A stretch of 64,000 nt of DNA from Acetobacteraceae bacterium (GTDB lineage: Bacteria > Pseudomonadota > Alphaproteobacteria > Acetobacterales > Acetobacteraceae). Below, piece after piece: positions 34,147 through 42,902 of this stretch. The notes beneath the pieces are model-generated. The model made no database searches. It saw only the letters and a program-made list of their open reading frames with translations, and was not told the DNA's origin. The translations under genes and the position numbers were made by a program. Position 1 is the stretch's first letter. Each line of letters starts with the position of its first letter. The stretch is taken from contig JAIYDD010000190.1 of the NCBI GenBank assembly GCA_027487675.1, positions 1 through 64,000 of the forward strand, read 5' to 3'.

Positions 34147-36252
34147 CTGAGCCCGCATCCGCTCGACGCGCTGCTGCGCCCGGCCTCGATCGCCATCGTC
34201 GGCGCCTCGGACGATCCGGTGCGGATCGGCGGCCGGCCGCTGGCCTATCTCCAGGCGCGCGGCTTCGCGGGGCGCATCCTGCCGGTCAACCCGAACCGCG
34301 CCACGGTGCAGGGCCTGCCCGCCTTCCCCGATGTCGCGTCCCTGCCCGAGGTGCCGGAGGCCGCGATCATCGCCATCCCCGGCGAGGGCGCGGTCGAGGC
34401 GGTGCGCGAACTGGCCGCGCGCGGCTGCCGGGCGGGCATCGTCTTCACCGCGGGTTTTGCGGAAGTGGACGCGGCGGGCGCGGCGATGCAGGACCGCCTG
34501 GTCGCCGCGGCGCGGGAAGGCGGCATGCGCCTGGTCGGGCCCAATTGCCTCGGCCTGTTCAACGCCGCGCTCGGCTATTTCCCGATCTTCTCGGCCAGCT
34601 TCGAGAATGGCTGGCCGGTTGCCGGGCGCGTCGGCATCGTCTCCCAATCGGGCGCCTTCGGCACGCACCTGTTCGCGGCGGCGCGCGACCGCGGCATCGG
34701 CACGCCCGTGCTGGTCACCACCGGCAACGAGGCCGACCTGCAGGTGGCCGACATCATCGCCTGGATGGCCGCGAGCGAGGAGGTGGAGGTCATCGCCGCC
34801 TATGCCGAGGGCATCCGCGACGGCGCGCGCTTCGTCGCCGCGCTGGAAGCCGCGCGGCGCGCGCGCAAGCCGGTGGCGCTGATGAAGGTCGGCCGCAGCG
34901 CGCTGGGCGAGGCGGCGGCGCGGTCCCACACCGCCTCCATCGCCGGCGACGACCGCGTGGTGGACGCGGTGCTGGCCGAGTTCGGCGTGCACCGCGCGCG
35001 CACCACCGAGGAACTGCTCGACATCGCCTATGTCGCCCAGAAGCGCATCTACCCGGCGCGCAACACGCTCGGCGTGGTGACGATCTCGGGCGGCGTCGGC
35101 GTGCTGATCGCGGATGCCGCCGAAGCCGCCGGGCTGGCGATGCCGGAGATGCCGCAGCACGCGCAGGCGGCGCTGAAGGCCCTGGTGCCCTTCGCCGCGC
35201 CGCGCAACCCGGTGGATTGCACGGCGCAGGCCTTCAACGACCTGTCGGTGGCCGGCCGCTTCGCGGAGAGCATGGCGGCGGATGGCGGCTACGCCAGCCT
35301 GATCGGCTTCTTCACGCAATGGGGCGCCAGCCCCTCCATCGCGCCGCGGCTGCGCGCCGAGCTGAAGGCGGTGCTGGACCGCCACCGGGACCGGCTGTTC
35401 GTGATGTCGATCCTGGCCCCCGTCGAGCGCGTGCGGGAATGGGAGGCGGATGGCTTCCTGGTGATGGAGGACCCGTCCCGCGCCGTCGTCGCGCTCGCCG
35501 CCATGGGCCGCTTCGGCGAAGCCTTTGTCCGGGACCCCGCCCCGGCGGTGGCGATCGCGCCCGTCGCGCTGCCCGCCACCGCGCCGAACGAGGCGGAGGC
35601 CAAGCGCCTGCTGGCCGCGGCCGGCATCGCGGCGGTGCCGGAGGAAGGCTGCGCGACCGCCGACGACGCATTGGCCGCCGCGCGCCGCATCGGCTTCCCG
35701 GTGGTGGCCAAGCTTCTCTCGCCCGACATCCTGCACAAGAGCGAGATCGGCGGCGTGCTGCTCGGCCTGGCGGATGAGGAGGCGCTGCGCGCCGGCTTCG
35801 CCACTCTGCTCGATCGCGCCGCGCGGCGCGCGCCGGGCGCGCGCGTCGATGGCGTGCTGGTGGCGCGCCAGGTGACGGGCGCGGTCGAGATGGTGGTGGG
35901 CGTCATCCGCGACCCGGTCTTCGGACCCGTCGCGATGGTCGGCCTCGGCGGCGTCTTCGTCGAGGTCTTCCGGGATGTCGCCTTCGCCCGCTGCCCGCTG
36001 GACGAGGCGGCCGCGGAACGCCTGGTGCGAAGCCTGCGCGGCTTCCCGCTGCTGGACGGCGCGCGCGGGCGGCCGCGCGCCGACATCGCTGCGCTGTGCC
36101 GGGCGCTGGCGGCGCTGTCGCGCTTCGCGGTCGCCGCCGGGCCGCGCCTGGCCTCGGCCGAGGTCAACCCGCTGCTGGTGCTTCCCGAGGGCCAGGGCGC
36201 CTTCGCCGCGGACGCCGTGCTGGAACTGGCCTGCGCGGAGCCGGCCGCGTGA
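34147..36252 (+). CDS. ADP-forming acyl-CoA synthetase (fused alpha/beta), CTG start
   Basis: 701 residues. CoA-binding domain at the front (RPASIAIVGASDDPVRIGG), succinyl-CoA-ligase-like flavodoxin part (GIVSQSGAFGTHLFAA), the phospho-His segment SHTASIAGDD near residue 262, and a C-terminal ATP-grasp (VVAKLLSPDILHKSEIGGV; GLGGVFVEV; EVNPLLVLPEG). Such enzymes interconvert acyl-CoA and acid plus ATP. No ATG, GTG or TTG is suitably placed. GGGAGGA at 34133-34139 points to the CTG at 34147, right where homology begins. First gene of a tightly packed block. Confidence 0.88.
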   Translation: MSPHPLDALLRPASIAIVGASDDPVRIGGRPLAYLQARGFAGRILPVNPNRATVQGLPAFPDVASLPEVPEAAIIAIPGEGAVEAVRELAARGCRAGIVFTAGFAEVDAAGAAMQDRLVAAAREGGMRLVGPNCLGLFNAALGYFPIFSASFENGWPVAGRVGIVSQSGAFGTHLFAAARDRGIGTPVLVTTGNEADLQVADIIAWMAASEEVEVIAAYAEGIRDGARFVAALEAARRARKPVALMKVGRSALGEAAARSHTASIAGDDRVVDAVLAEFGVHRARTTEELLDIAYVAQKRIYPARNTLGVVTISGGVGVLIADAAEAAGLAMPEMPQHAQAALKALVPFAAPRNPVDCTAQAFNDLSVAGRFAESMAADGGYASLIGFFTQWGASPSIAPRLRAELKAVLDRHRDRLFVMSILAPVERVREWEADGFLVMEDPSRAVVALAAMGRFGEAFVRDPAPAVAIAPVALPATAPNEAEAKRLLAAAGIAAVPEEGCATADDALAAARRIGFPVVAKLLSPDILHKSEIGGVLLGLADEEALRAGFATLLDRAARRAPGARVDGVLVARQVTGAVEMVVGVIRDPVFGPVAMVGLGGVFVEVFRDVAFARCPLDEAAAERLVRSLRGFPLLDGARGRPRADIAALCRALAALSRFAVAAGPRLASAEVNPLLVLPEGQGAFAADAVLELACAEPAA

Positions 36253-37160
36253 TCGACCCCGCGCGCCTGCTGGCCTTCCCGATCCCGGAGGTGCGCCAGC
36301 GCCTGCGCTGGCAGGATGCGGCGCTCTATGCGCTGAGCCTCGGCTGCGGGCAGGACCCGCTGGATGCGCAGGATCTGCGCTTCGTGCAGGAAGGCCCCGC
36401 GATGCGGGCGCTGCCGATGATGGCCGTGGTGCTCGGCTATCCCGGCTTCTGGCTCGGCGATCCCGCGACGGGCGTGGATGCGCTGCGCCTGGTGCATGGC
36501 GAGCAGGCCATGGCGCTGCACGCGCCCCTGCCGGTGGAGGGCGAGGTGATCGGCCGCTCGCGCGTGACCGGCCTGGTCGATCGCGGCGCGGGCAAGGGCG
36601 CGATCCTCTACGTGGAGCGCGTGATCGAGGATGCCGCCACCGGCGCGGCGCTTGCCACCCTGTTGCAGACGGTGGTGCTGCGCGGCGATGGCGGCTTCGC
36701 CCAAGGGCAGGCAGTTGCGTCCGGCCCGGTGCGCCCGCCGGCGCCGATGCCGGACGGCCCGCCGGCGATCGTGCTGGACCTGCCGACGCGCCCGGAGGCC
36801 GCGCTGCTCTATCGCCTGAACGGCGACCACAACCCCCTTCACAGCGACCCGGGCGTCGCCGCCGCGGCGGGCTTCCCGCGGCCGATCCTGCACGGGCTCG
36901 CGACCTTCGGCGTGGTGGGGCGCGCGCTGCTGCGCGCGGTCTGCGGCGGCGACCCGGCGCGCTTCGGCGCGATGGAATGCCGCTTCTCCGCCCCCGTCTT
37001 CCCGGGCGAGACGATCCGCACCGAGATCTGGCCCGACGGCCAGGGCGGCGCCGCCTTCCGCGCGCGAGCGGCGGAGCGCGACGTGGTGGTGGTGGGCAAC
37101 GGCTTGTTCCGCCCCGCGCCGATGGCTATGCCCGCCCCGTCCAGGGACCAGGCCGCATGA
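36249..37160 (+). CDS. MaoC-family hydratase (hydratase-2 type)
   Basis: 303 residues, GTG start overlapping the previous stop (GTGA). The C-terminal hot-dog domain has the hydratase-2 signature YRLNGDHNPLHSDP followed by GFPRPILHGLATFG near residues 195-220; the N-terminal half is a second, degenerate hot-dog domain as in MFE-2 hydratases. Expected to hydrate trans-2-enoyl-CoA to (R)-3-hydroxyacyl-CoA. It overlaps the CoA-transferase A gene by four bases (ATGA). Confidence 0.85.
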   Translation: MIDPARLLAFPIPEVRQRLRWQDAALYALSLGCGQDPLDAQDLRFVQEGPAMRALPMMAVVLGYPGFWLGDPATGVDALRLVHGEQAMALHAPLPVEGEVIGRSRVTGLVDRGAGKGAILYVERVIEDAATGAALATLLQTVVLRGDGGFAQGQAVASGPVRPPAPMPDGPPAIVLDLPTRPEAALLYRLNGDHNPLHSDPGVAAAAGFPRPILHGLATFGVVGRALLRAVCGGDPARFGAMECRFSAPVFPGETIRTEIWPDGQGGAAFRARAAERDVVVVGNGLFRPAPMAMPAPSRDQAA

Positions 37161-37837
37161 TCGACAAGATCGTCCACTCCATCGCCGAGGCGCTGGCCGG
37201 CGTGCGCGATGGCGCCACCGTGCTGATGGGCGGCTTCGGCGCCGTCGGCCAGCCGGACGAGCTGATCGAGGGGCTGATCGAGCAGGGCGCGCGCGACCTC
37301 ACCGTCGTCGCCAACAACGCCGGCGCCGGGCGCGTGGGCCTCGCGAAGCTGATGGAAGCGGGGCGCGTGCGGAAGATCATCTGCTCCTTCCCCCGCTCCG
37401 CCGGCAGCGTCGTGTTCGAGGAGCTGTACCGCGCCGGCAAGCTCGAGCTGGAGATCGTGCCGCAAGGCACGCTGGCCGAGCGCATGCGCGCCGCCGGCGC
37501 CGGCATCCCCGCCTTCTTCACGCCGACCGGCGCCGGCACGAAGCTGGCGCATGGCAAGGAAGTGCGGGAGTTCGACGGCCGCCCGCATGTCATGGAACAT
37601 GCGCTGAAGGGCGATGTCGCGCTGGTGGAAGCGTGGGAGGCCGATCGCTGGGGCAACCTGACCTATCGCGAGAGCGGCCGGAACTTCAACCCGGTGATGG
37701 CGATGGCCGCCGAGCTGACGGTGGCGCAGGTGCACCACATCCGCGACCTCGGCGAGATCCCCGCCGACGGCATCCACACCCCCGGCATCTTCGTCAACCG
37801 TGTGGTCCGCGTCGCCCGCGGCCATCCCTGGAGCTGA
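37157..37837 (+). CDS. 3-oxoacid/3-oxoadipate CoA-transferase subunit A
   Basis: 226 residues: IHSIAEAL-like start (IVHSIAEALAGVRDGATVLMGGFG), GQPDELIEGLIEQGARDLTVV, ICSFPRSAGSVVFEELY, VPQGTLAERMRAAGAGIPAFFTPTG (spread over several strands). Class I CoA-transferase alpha subunit of the PcaI/ScoA/AtoD type; the exact acid acceptor cannot be told. Works with the B subunit that follows after five bases. Confidence 0.88.
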   Translation: MIDKIVHSIAEALAGVRDGATVLMGGFGAVGQPDELIEGLIEQGARDLTVVANNAGAGRVGLAKLMEAGRVRKIICSFPRSAGSVVFEELYRAGKLELEIVPQGTLAERMRAAGAGIPAFFTPTGAGTKLAHGKEVREFDGRPHVMEHALKGDVALVEAWEADRWGNLTYRESGRNFNPVMAMAAELTVAQVHHIRDLGEIPADGIHTPGIFVNRVVRVARGHPWS

Positions 37838-37842
37838 CGCCC

Positions 37843-38481
37843 ATGTGGAACCGCACCCGGATGGCCGCGCGCGTGGCGCAGGACATCCCCGAAGGCTGGT
37901 TCGTCAACCTCGGCATCGGCATCCCCACCATGGTCGCCGACCACGTGCCGCCCGACCGCGAGGTGATCCTGCATTCCGAGAACGGCATCCTCGGCATGGG
38001 CCCCGCGCCGGCGCCGGATGCGGTGAACCCCTGGCTGGTCAATGCCGGCAAGCAGCCCGTCACGCTGCGCCCGGGCGGCAGCTTCTTCCACCACGCCGAC
38101 AGCTTCGCCATGATCCGCGGCGGGCATATCGACCTCTGCGTCCTCGGCGCCTTCGAAGTGGCGGAGAACGGCGACATCGCCAACTGGGCGACCAGCGAGA
38201 ACGACAGCGCGCCGGCCGTCGGCGGCGCGATGGACCTCGCCGCCGGCGCCAAGCGGCTCTGGGTGGTGATGGAGCACACCACGAAGGACGGCGCGCCGAA
38301 GCTGGTGGGCCGCTGTTCCTACCCGCTGACCGCGATGGCCGCCGTGCAGCGCGTCTACACCAACCTGGCCGTGCTGGACGTCGTCGCAGGCCGCGGCTTC
38401 GTGGTGCGGGAGATCGTGCCGGGCCTGTCGCTGGCCGAGCTACAGGCGAAGACCGCGGCGCCGCTGCACGCCGACGCCTGA
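37843..38481 (+). CDS. 3-oxoacid/3-oxoadipate CoA-transferase subunit B
   Basis: 212 residues: VNLGIGIPTMVADHVPPD, the active-site Glu in HSENGILGMGP near residue 46, GGSFFHHADSFAMIRGGHID, and DVVAGRGFVVREIVPGLSL. The catalytic glutamate forms the enzyme-CoA thioester. PcaJ/ScoB/AtoA type. Between subunit A and a crotonase gene, so the block can move CoA onto a 3-oxoacid and process it further. Confidence 0.9.
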   Translation: MWNRTRMAARVAQDIPEGWFVNLGIGIPTMVADHVPPDREVILHSENGILGMGPAPAPDAVNPWLVNAGKQPVTLRPGGSFFHHADSFAMIRGGHIDLCVLGAFEVAENGDIANWATSENDSAPAVGGAMDLAAGAKRLWVVMEHTTKDGAPKLVGRCSYPLTAMAAVQRVYTNLAVLDVVAGRGFVVREIVPGLSLAELQAKTAAPLHADA

Positions 38482-38483
38482 CC

Positions 38484-39242
38484 ATGCGCGTCCACGAAAC
38501 CCGCGCCGGCGGCGTGCTGACGCTGACGCTGGACTACCCGGAACGCCGCAACGCGCTGGCCCTTCCGCTGCGCGAACGCCTGCACGAGATCCTGGACGCC
38601 GCCCAGGCCGACGCCGCCATCCGCGCCATCGTTATCACCGGCGCTGGCGGCAGCTTCTGTTCCGGCGGCGACATCTCCGGCATGGATGTGCGCGACGCGG
38701 AGGGCGGGCTGGAGCGGATGCGCCGCACCCACCGCCTGATCCGCCTGATGGTCGCCGGGCGCCTGCCCCTCGTCGCGGCGGTGGAGGGCTGGTGCGTCGG
38801 CGCCGGGCTCTCGCTCGCCTGCGCCTGCGACACCATCGTCGCGGCGGACGACGCCCGCTTCATGGCCGGCTTCCACAAGGTGGGGCTGGTGCCCGATCTC
38901 GGCCTGCCCTTCACCCTGCCCGCCCGCATCGGCGCCGGCCGCGCCCGCCAGGTCTTCCTGCACGGCACGCACCTGGATGCGGCGGAGGCGGCGCGGATCG
39001 GCCTCATCGACCATGTCGTGCCCAAGGGCAGCGCGCTGGCGAAGGCGACCGCGCTGGCGGAGTTCCTTGCCGCCCAGGCGCCGCTGCCGATCGCGCTGAC
39101 AAAGCAGATGCTGGCCGCCGACCTGGACCGCGCGCTGGAACAGGAACGGCACTTCCAGGTGCAGTGCTTCCTCTCGGCCGACCACGCCGAGGGCAAGGCC
39201 GCCTTCCTGGCCAAGCGCGACCCCGATTTTCGCCGCCGTTGA
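38484..39242 (+). CDS. Crotonase-fold protein, probably isomerase rather than hydratase
   Basis: 252-residue enoyl-CoA hydratase/isomerase-family protein (DYPERRNALAL, oxyanion-hole FCSGGDISGMD, VEGWCVGAGLSLACACD). The two catalytic glutamates of true hydratases are not seen: the first site is GAGLSLA rather than GGGCELA, and the second lacks the usual Pro-Glu. An Asp in GLVPDLG aligns by motif with the catalytic Asp of PaaG-type isomerases. I therefore favour enoyl-CoA isomerase; this is inference. Starts two bases after the CoA-transferase B stop. Confidence 0.82.
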   Translation: MRVHETRAGGVLTLTLDYPERRNALALPLRERLHEILDAAQADAAIRAIVITGAGGSFCSGGDISGMDVRDAEGGLERMRRTHRLIRLMVAGRLPLVAAVEGWCVGAGLSLACACDTIVAADDARFMAGFHKVGLVPDLGLPFTLPARIGAGRARQVFLHGTHLDAAEAARIGLIDHVVPKGSALAKATALAEFLAAQAPLPIALTKQMLAADLDRALEQERHFQVQCFLSADHAEGKAAFLAKRDPDFRRR

Positions 39243-39291
39243 CGCCCCCGCGCCGCGGCAACACCATCCCCGTCGCATCCGGGGGGACCGC

Positions 39292-40683
39292 GTGACGATG
39301 ACCGAGCTCTGGCGCCTCTCCGCCACCGAGACCGCCGCCCTGGTGCGCGCGCGCCAGGCCAGCGCGACGGAGGTCGCGCAATCCGCCCTCGCGCGCCTCG
39401 ACGCCGCGAACCCCGCCCTCAACGCCGTGGTGGACCACCGCCCCGAGGAAGTGCTGGCCGAAGCCGCGCGCCTCGACGCCGCCATCGCCCGCGGCGAGGA
39501 TCCGGGTCCCCTGGCCGGCGTGCCCGTCACCATCAAGGTCAACGTGGACCAGGCCGGCTTCGCCACCACCAACGGCCTGCGGCTGCAGAAGGACCTGGTG
39601 GCCAAGGCCGACAACCCGATGGTGGCGAACCTGCGCCGCGCCAGCGCCGTGGTGCTCGGCCGCACCAACACGCCCGCCTTCAGCCTGCGCTGGTTCTGCC
39701 GCAACTCGCTGCACGGGCACACCAGGAACCCGTGGAACGCCGCCATCACCCCGGGCGGGTCCTCCGGCGGCGCGGCGGCGGCCACGGCGGCAGGCATCGG
39801 CGCCATCGGGCACGGCACCGATATCGGCGGGTCCATCCGCTACCCGGCCTATGCCTGCGGCATCCACGGCCTGCGCCCGACCCTCGGCCGCGTGCCGGCC
39901 TGGAACGCGACGGGGGCCGACCGGCACATCGGCGGCCAGCTGATGGCCGTCTCCGGCCCGCTGGCGCGCACCATCGCCGATCTCGGCCTGGCCTTCGCCG
40001 CCATGGCCGCGCGCGACATCCGCGAGCCCTGGTGGACGCCCGTGCCGCTCTCCCTGCCCGCCGTCCCGAAGCGCGCCGCGCTCTGCATCCGCCCCGAAGG
40101 CCTGGCGACCGTGCCGGAGGTGGAAGCCGCGCTCCGCGACGCCGCAAGCCGACTGGAAGCCGCCGGCTGGACGGTGGAGGAAACACCCCTGCCGCCGCTG
40201 CGCGAACCCGCGCGCATCCAGGCGATGCTCTGGCTCGCCGAGAGCCGCCGCGGCGCCAACCGCGCCATCGCCGCCGAAGCCGACCCCGACGCCAGCTTCG
40301 TCTACGCCCAGATGGAAGCGCTCTGCCCCGAACCGGACCTCGCCGCCTTCATGGACGGGCTGCAGGCCCGCGCCACCTTCCTCCGCCAGTGGATGGAATT
40401 CTTCGAGATCTACCCCCTCGCCCTCTGCCCGGTCTCCGCCGAACTGCCCTTCCCCGACCAGCTCGACGTGCAAAGCCCGGACGCCTTCCGCCGCGTGATG
40501 GAAGCCCAACTCACCCAGGTCGGCCTGCCCCTGATGGGCCTGCCCGGCCTGACCGTGACCACCGGCCTCGTCGGCCAGACCCCCGTCGGCGTGCAACTGC
40601 TGGCGGGCCGCTACCGCGAAGACATCCTCCTCGACGCCGGCGCCGCGATCGAGGCGGGCGGGGTGCCGGCGACGCCGGTGTGA
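39292..40683 (+). CDS. Amidase-signature family enzyme
   Basis: 463 residues, GTG start at 39292 six bases after GGGGGGA (ATG at 39298 is the alternative). Ser-cisSer-Lys triad: Lys in VTIKVNVDQ near residue 81, Gly-Ser-rich PGGSSGGAAAA near 160 with cis-Ser, and nucleophile Ser in GTDIGGSIRYPA near 180. It hydrolyses amides (or cleaves related C-N bonds); the substrate is unknown. Last gene of the acyl-CoA block on this strand. Confidence 0.88.
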   Translation: MTMTELWRLSATETAALVRARQASATEVAQSALARLDAANPALNAVVDHRPEEVLAEAARLDAAIARGEDPGPLAGVPVTIKVNVDQAGFATTNGLRLQKDLVAKADNPMVANLRRASAVVLGRTNTPAFSLRWFCRNSLHGHTRNPWNAAITPGGSSGGAAAATAAGIGAIGHGTDIGGSIRYPAYACGIHGLRPTLGRVPAWNATGADRHIGGQLMAVSGPLARTIADLGLAFAAMAARDIREPWWTPVPLSLPAVPKRAALCIRPEGLATVPEVEAALRDAASRLEAAGWTVEETPLPPLREPARIQAMLWLAESRRGANRAIAAEADPDASFVYAQMEALCPEPDLAAFMDGLQARATFLRQWMEFFEIYPLALCPVSAELPFPDQLDVQSPDAFRRVMEAQLTQVGLPLMGLPGLTVTTGLVGQTPVGVQLLAGRYREDILLDAGAAIEAGGVPATPV

Positions 40684-40954
40684 CGGGTGGCGGGTTGCGC
40701 TGGTGGCTCTCGGGAGGGCTCCGCCCTCCCGAACCCCCCGCCGGGGGGCGTGGCGCCCCCCGGACCCCGCCGTGAGTTTTTCAGTCGCTTTGCGGGGAGG
40801 GGGCGTGGCGCACCCGTTCCGCGCGTGCGCCCGCGCCGCCCCCTCCCCGCAAAGCGACCAAACTGATGGGGGTCGAGGGGCCTCAGGCCCCTCGCGGATG
40901 GGGTACGGGGAAGGCGGAGCCTTCCCCGGGCCACCAGCGCCACCCGCGCACCCG
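40684..40954. repeat. Convergent junction with a 22-bp-arm stem-loop and GC-rich modules
   Basis: No gene. Short palindromes (ggagggctccgccctcc, ccgggggg) lead into a large perfect inverted repeat: arms of 22 bases at 40784-40805 and 40837-40858 (GTCGCTTTGCGGGGAGGGGG.. and its complement) around a 31-base loop, with a run of T immediately before the left arm. More palindromes follow (gaggggcctcaggcccctc, ggaaggcggagccttcc). The element sits between the converging amidase and methyltransferase genes and could end transcription from both sides. Confidence 0.8.
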
Positions 40955-41560
40955 TCACCCCCGGCGCAGCAGTGCCCGCACCACCTCGGCCGTGCCCTGG
41001 TGGCGGGGGCCTTCGTCCAGGTGGACGGTGCCTTCCAGCAGTTCCAGCACCTCCAGTTCGCCGAACAGGTCTTCCACCAGGCTTCGCGACCACAGCAGGG
41101 CGGGGTCCTTGGGTCCGCCGGAGCGGCGGCCCTGCTGGGCCGGGGTGAAGCATTCCAGTGCCAGCAGCCCGCCCGGGGCCAGGCTGCGCAGCGCGCCGGC
41201 GGCGGCGGCGGCGCGGTCGGCGGGCGGCAGGTGCAGGTAGATCCAGGCGACGAGGTCGAAGCCGCCCGGCGGGTAGTCCCAGGCGGCGGCGTCGGCCACC
41301 ACCGTGGCCAGCGTCACGCCGCGGGCTTCGGCCAGGCGCGCCGCCTTGGCCATGCCGATGGCCGACCAGTCGAGCGCCGTCACCACCAGACCCTGCTGCG
41401 CCAGCCAGACGCCGTTGCGGCCTTCGCCGTCGCCCAGCGCCAGGGCGCGCATGCCTGGCGCGATCCAGGGGCGCAGGCCTTCCAGGTAGCGGTTCGGCGC
41501 TTCCCCGAACTGGAAGTCGCCCGAGGCATAGCGTTCGTCCCAGGCCAGCGAGGTGCTCAT
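40955..41560 (-). CDS. SAM-dependent methyltransferase, TehB-like
   Basis: 201 residues: WDERYASGDFQFGEAPNRYL then SAM motif I as ALALGDGEGRNGVWLAQQG, VTALDWSAIGMAKAARLA, and FDLVAWIYLHLPP. This N-terminus and motif belong to small thiol or tellurite-type methyltransferases. Substrate unknown. It overlaps the cupin gene by four bases (ATGA). Confidence 0.85.
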   Translation of the reverse strand: MSTSLAWDERYASGDFQFGEAPNRYLEGLRPWIAPGMRALALGDGEGRNGVWLAQQGLVVTALDWSAIGMAKAARLAEARGVTLATVVADAAAWDYPPGGFDLVAWIYLHLPPADRAAAAAGALRSLAPGGLLALECFTPAQQGRRSGGPKDPALLWSRSLVEDLFGELEVLELLEGTVHLDEGPRHQGTAEVVRALLRRG

Positions 41561-42147
41561 GCGGCGGGTTCCGTCGGTGTGGCGGCGCCGGGCGCCCAGC
41601 CGGGCGGGGCGAGTTCGAAGCCGGCGAAGTCGAAGGCCGGGCTGACGGTGCAGGACACCAGGCACCAGCCCGGCCCGGCCGGCCGTGCCGCCTGCCACCA
41701 GCCGGCCGGCACCACCCCGATCAGCGACTGCCCGGCGCCGAGGCCCGGGCCGAGGGCGATCTCGGTCACTGGTCCGCTGGCGTCCGGTGCCAGGGACAGC
41801 AGCAGCGGCGCGCCGCCCTGCCACAGCCAGAGTTCCGCCGCGTCCACCCGGTGCCAATGGCTGCGCGCGCCGGCCTCCAGCAGGAAGTGGATGGCGGTGC
41901 CGGCGCCGCGGCCGCCCCCGGGCGGCGTGTCGCGCCAGACCTCGCGGTAGTGCCCGCCTTCGGGATGGGGCGAGAGGCCGAGCGCGGCGATGATGGCGGC
42001 GGCCGGCAGGGCGGGGTCGCGCAGGTCGGGCAGGCCGGCCTCGCGCCGCCCGGGCGCGCCGGGATCGGGCCGGCCCGCCGCGCGGGGATCGCGCGCCGCG
42101 CCGGCGCCGGGCGGATGCGGCACGCCGGGCTCGCGCGGGTCCGCCAT
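41557..42147 (-). CDS. Cupin (DUF985) protein
   Basis: 196 residues. After a Pro/Arg-rich N-terminal 45 residues of low complexity, the DUF985 cupin core is complete: IIAALGLSPHPEGGHYREVW, GTAIHFLLEAGARSHWHRVD, AELWLWQGG, VVPAGWWQAAR and LVSCTVSPAFDFAGFELA. The His pair in SHWHRVD would hold a metal. Role unknown. The Pro-rich start may be too long; a downstream start near LPDLRDPALPA is possible. Coupled with GST upstream and the methyltransferase downstream. Confidence 0.8.
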   Translation of the reverse strand: MADPREPGVPHPPGAGAARDPRAAGRPDPGAPGRREAGLPDLRDPALPAAAIIAALGLSPHPEGGHYREVWRDTPPGGGRGAGTAIHFLLEAGARSHWHRVDAAELWLWQGGAPLLLSLAPDASGPVTEIALGPGLGAGQSLIGVVPAGWWQAARPAGPGWCLVSCTVSPAFDFAGFELAPPGWAPGAATPTEPAA

Positions 42148-42743
42148 CAGGCCGCCGGCGGCGCGGTGCGGGCCAGCGGCGGCAGCTTCGACACCTCGGC
42201 GAACCAGGCGGCCAGCCGCGGATGTGCCTCCCGCCAGGGCTCGTGCGCGAAGCGGAAGTCGAGGTAGCCCAGCGCGCAGCCCGCCGCGATCGCGCCGATG
42301 TCCGAAAGCCCATGCGGCGGCGCGGCTTCCAGCACCGCGAGGCCGCGCTCGATCGCCGCCTTCTGCCGCGCGAGATACGCCTCCACCGGCTGCCCGCCGA
42401 GCATCCGGCGCGCCACGGCGGCGTCCATGATGCCGTCCGCCAGCGCGTGCATGGTCGACACGCGCAGCCAGTTGTGGGTGCCGGAGGTGGGGAACAGCGA
42501 ATTCGCCTCCCCGATCGTGTCCAGGTATTCGCAGATCACCGGGCTGTCGAAGACCGGCGTGCCGTCATCGGTGACCAGGCAGGGGATCTTGCTGAGCGGG
42601 TTGGTGGCCAGCAGGTCCTCGGGCGAGACGTGCGGGTTGGTCGCGACCAGTTCGATCCGGTCCTCGATCCCCCGCGCGATGGCGCAGGCCATCACCTTGC
42701 GGACATAGGGGCTGGCGGGGGAGTGGTGCAGCTTCATCGGCAT
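42147..42743 (-). CDS. Glutathione S-transferase family protein
   Basis: 198 residues (ATG at 42737 may be the true start, giving MKLHHSPASPY). Thioredoxin-like N-terminal domain with the catalytic Ser/Tyr region HSPASPYVRKVM, cis-Pro in SKIPCLVTDDG, FDSPVICEYLD, then an all-helical C-terminal domain. It conjugates or isomerises with glutathione; the substrate is open. It might serve as maleylacetoacetate isomerase, though the sequence looks more like a generic YfcG/zeta-distant GST. Confidence 0.85.
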   Translation of the reverse strand: MPMKLHHSPASPYVRKVMACAIARGIEDRIELVATNPHVSPEDLLATNPLSKIPCLVTDDGTPVFDSPVICEYLDTIGEANSLFPTSGTHNWLRVSTMHALADGIMDAAVARRMLGGQPVEAYLARQKAAIERGLAVLEAAPPHGLSDIGAIAAGCALGYLDFRFAHEPWREAHPRLAAWFAEVSKLPPLARTAPPAA

Positions 42744-42902
42744 GGTCCCAGGGGCGCCCGGTTGGCTCGGGGCGCGCGGGCGGGGCCGGGCGGCCCGCCT
42801 GCGCGCCGGGCGGTCAGCCCGGGGGCCGGGCCGGGCCCGCGTGGCGCGGAGAGGCTTCGCGGCGGCGCATCGGCGCTCCGCCCGCCGTCGCGGCCGGGGC
42901 GC

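Noticed and set aside
30940..35736. A 1598-codon open frame on the minus strand
   Set aside because: It only joins the real MFS frame to antisense of the ADP-ligase gene; outside 30940-32334 the translation is Arg/His/Gly-rich with no protein-like pattern.
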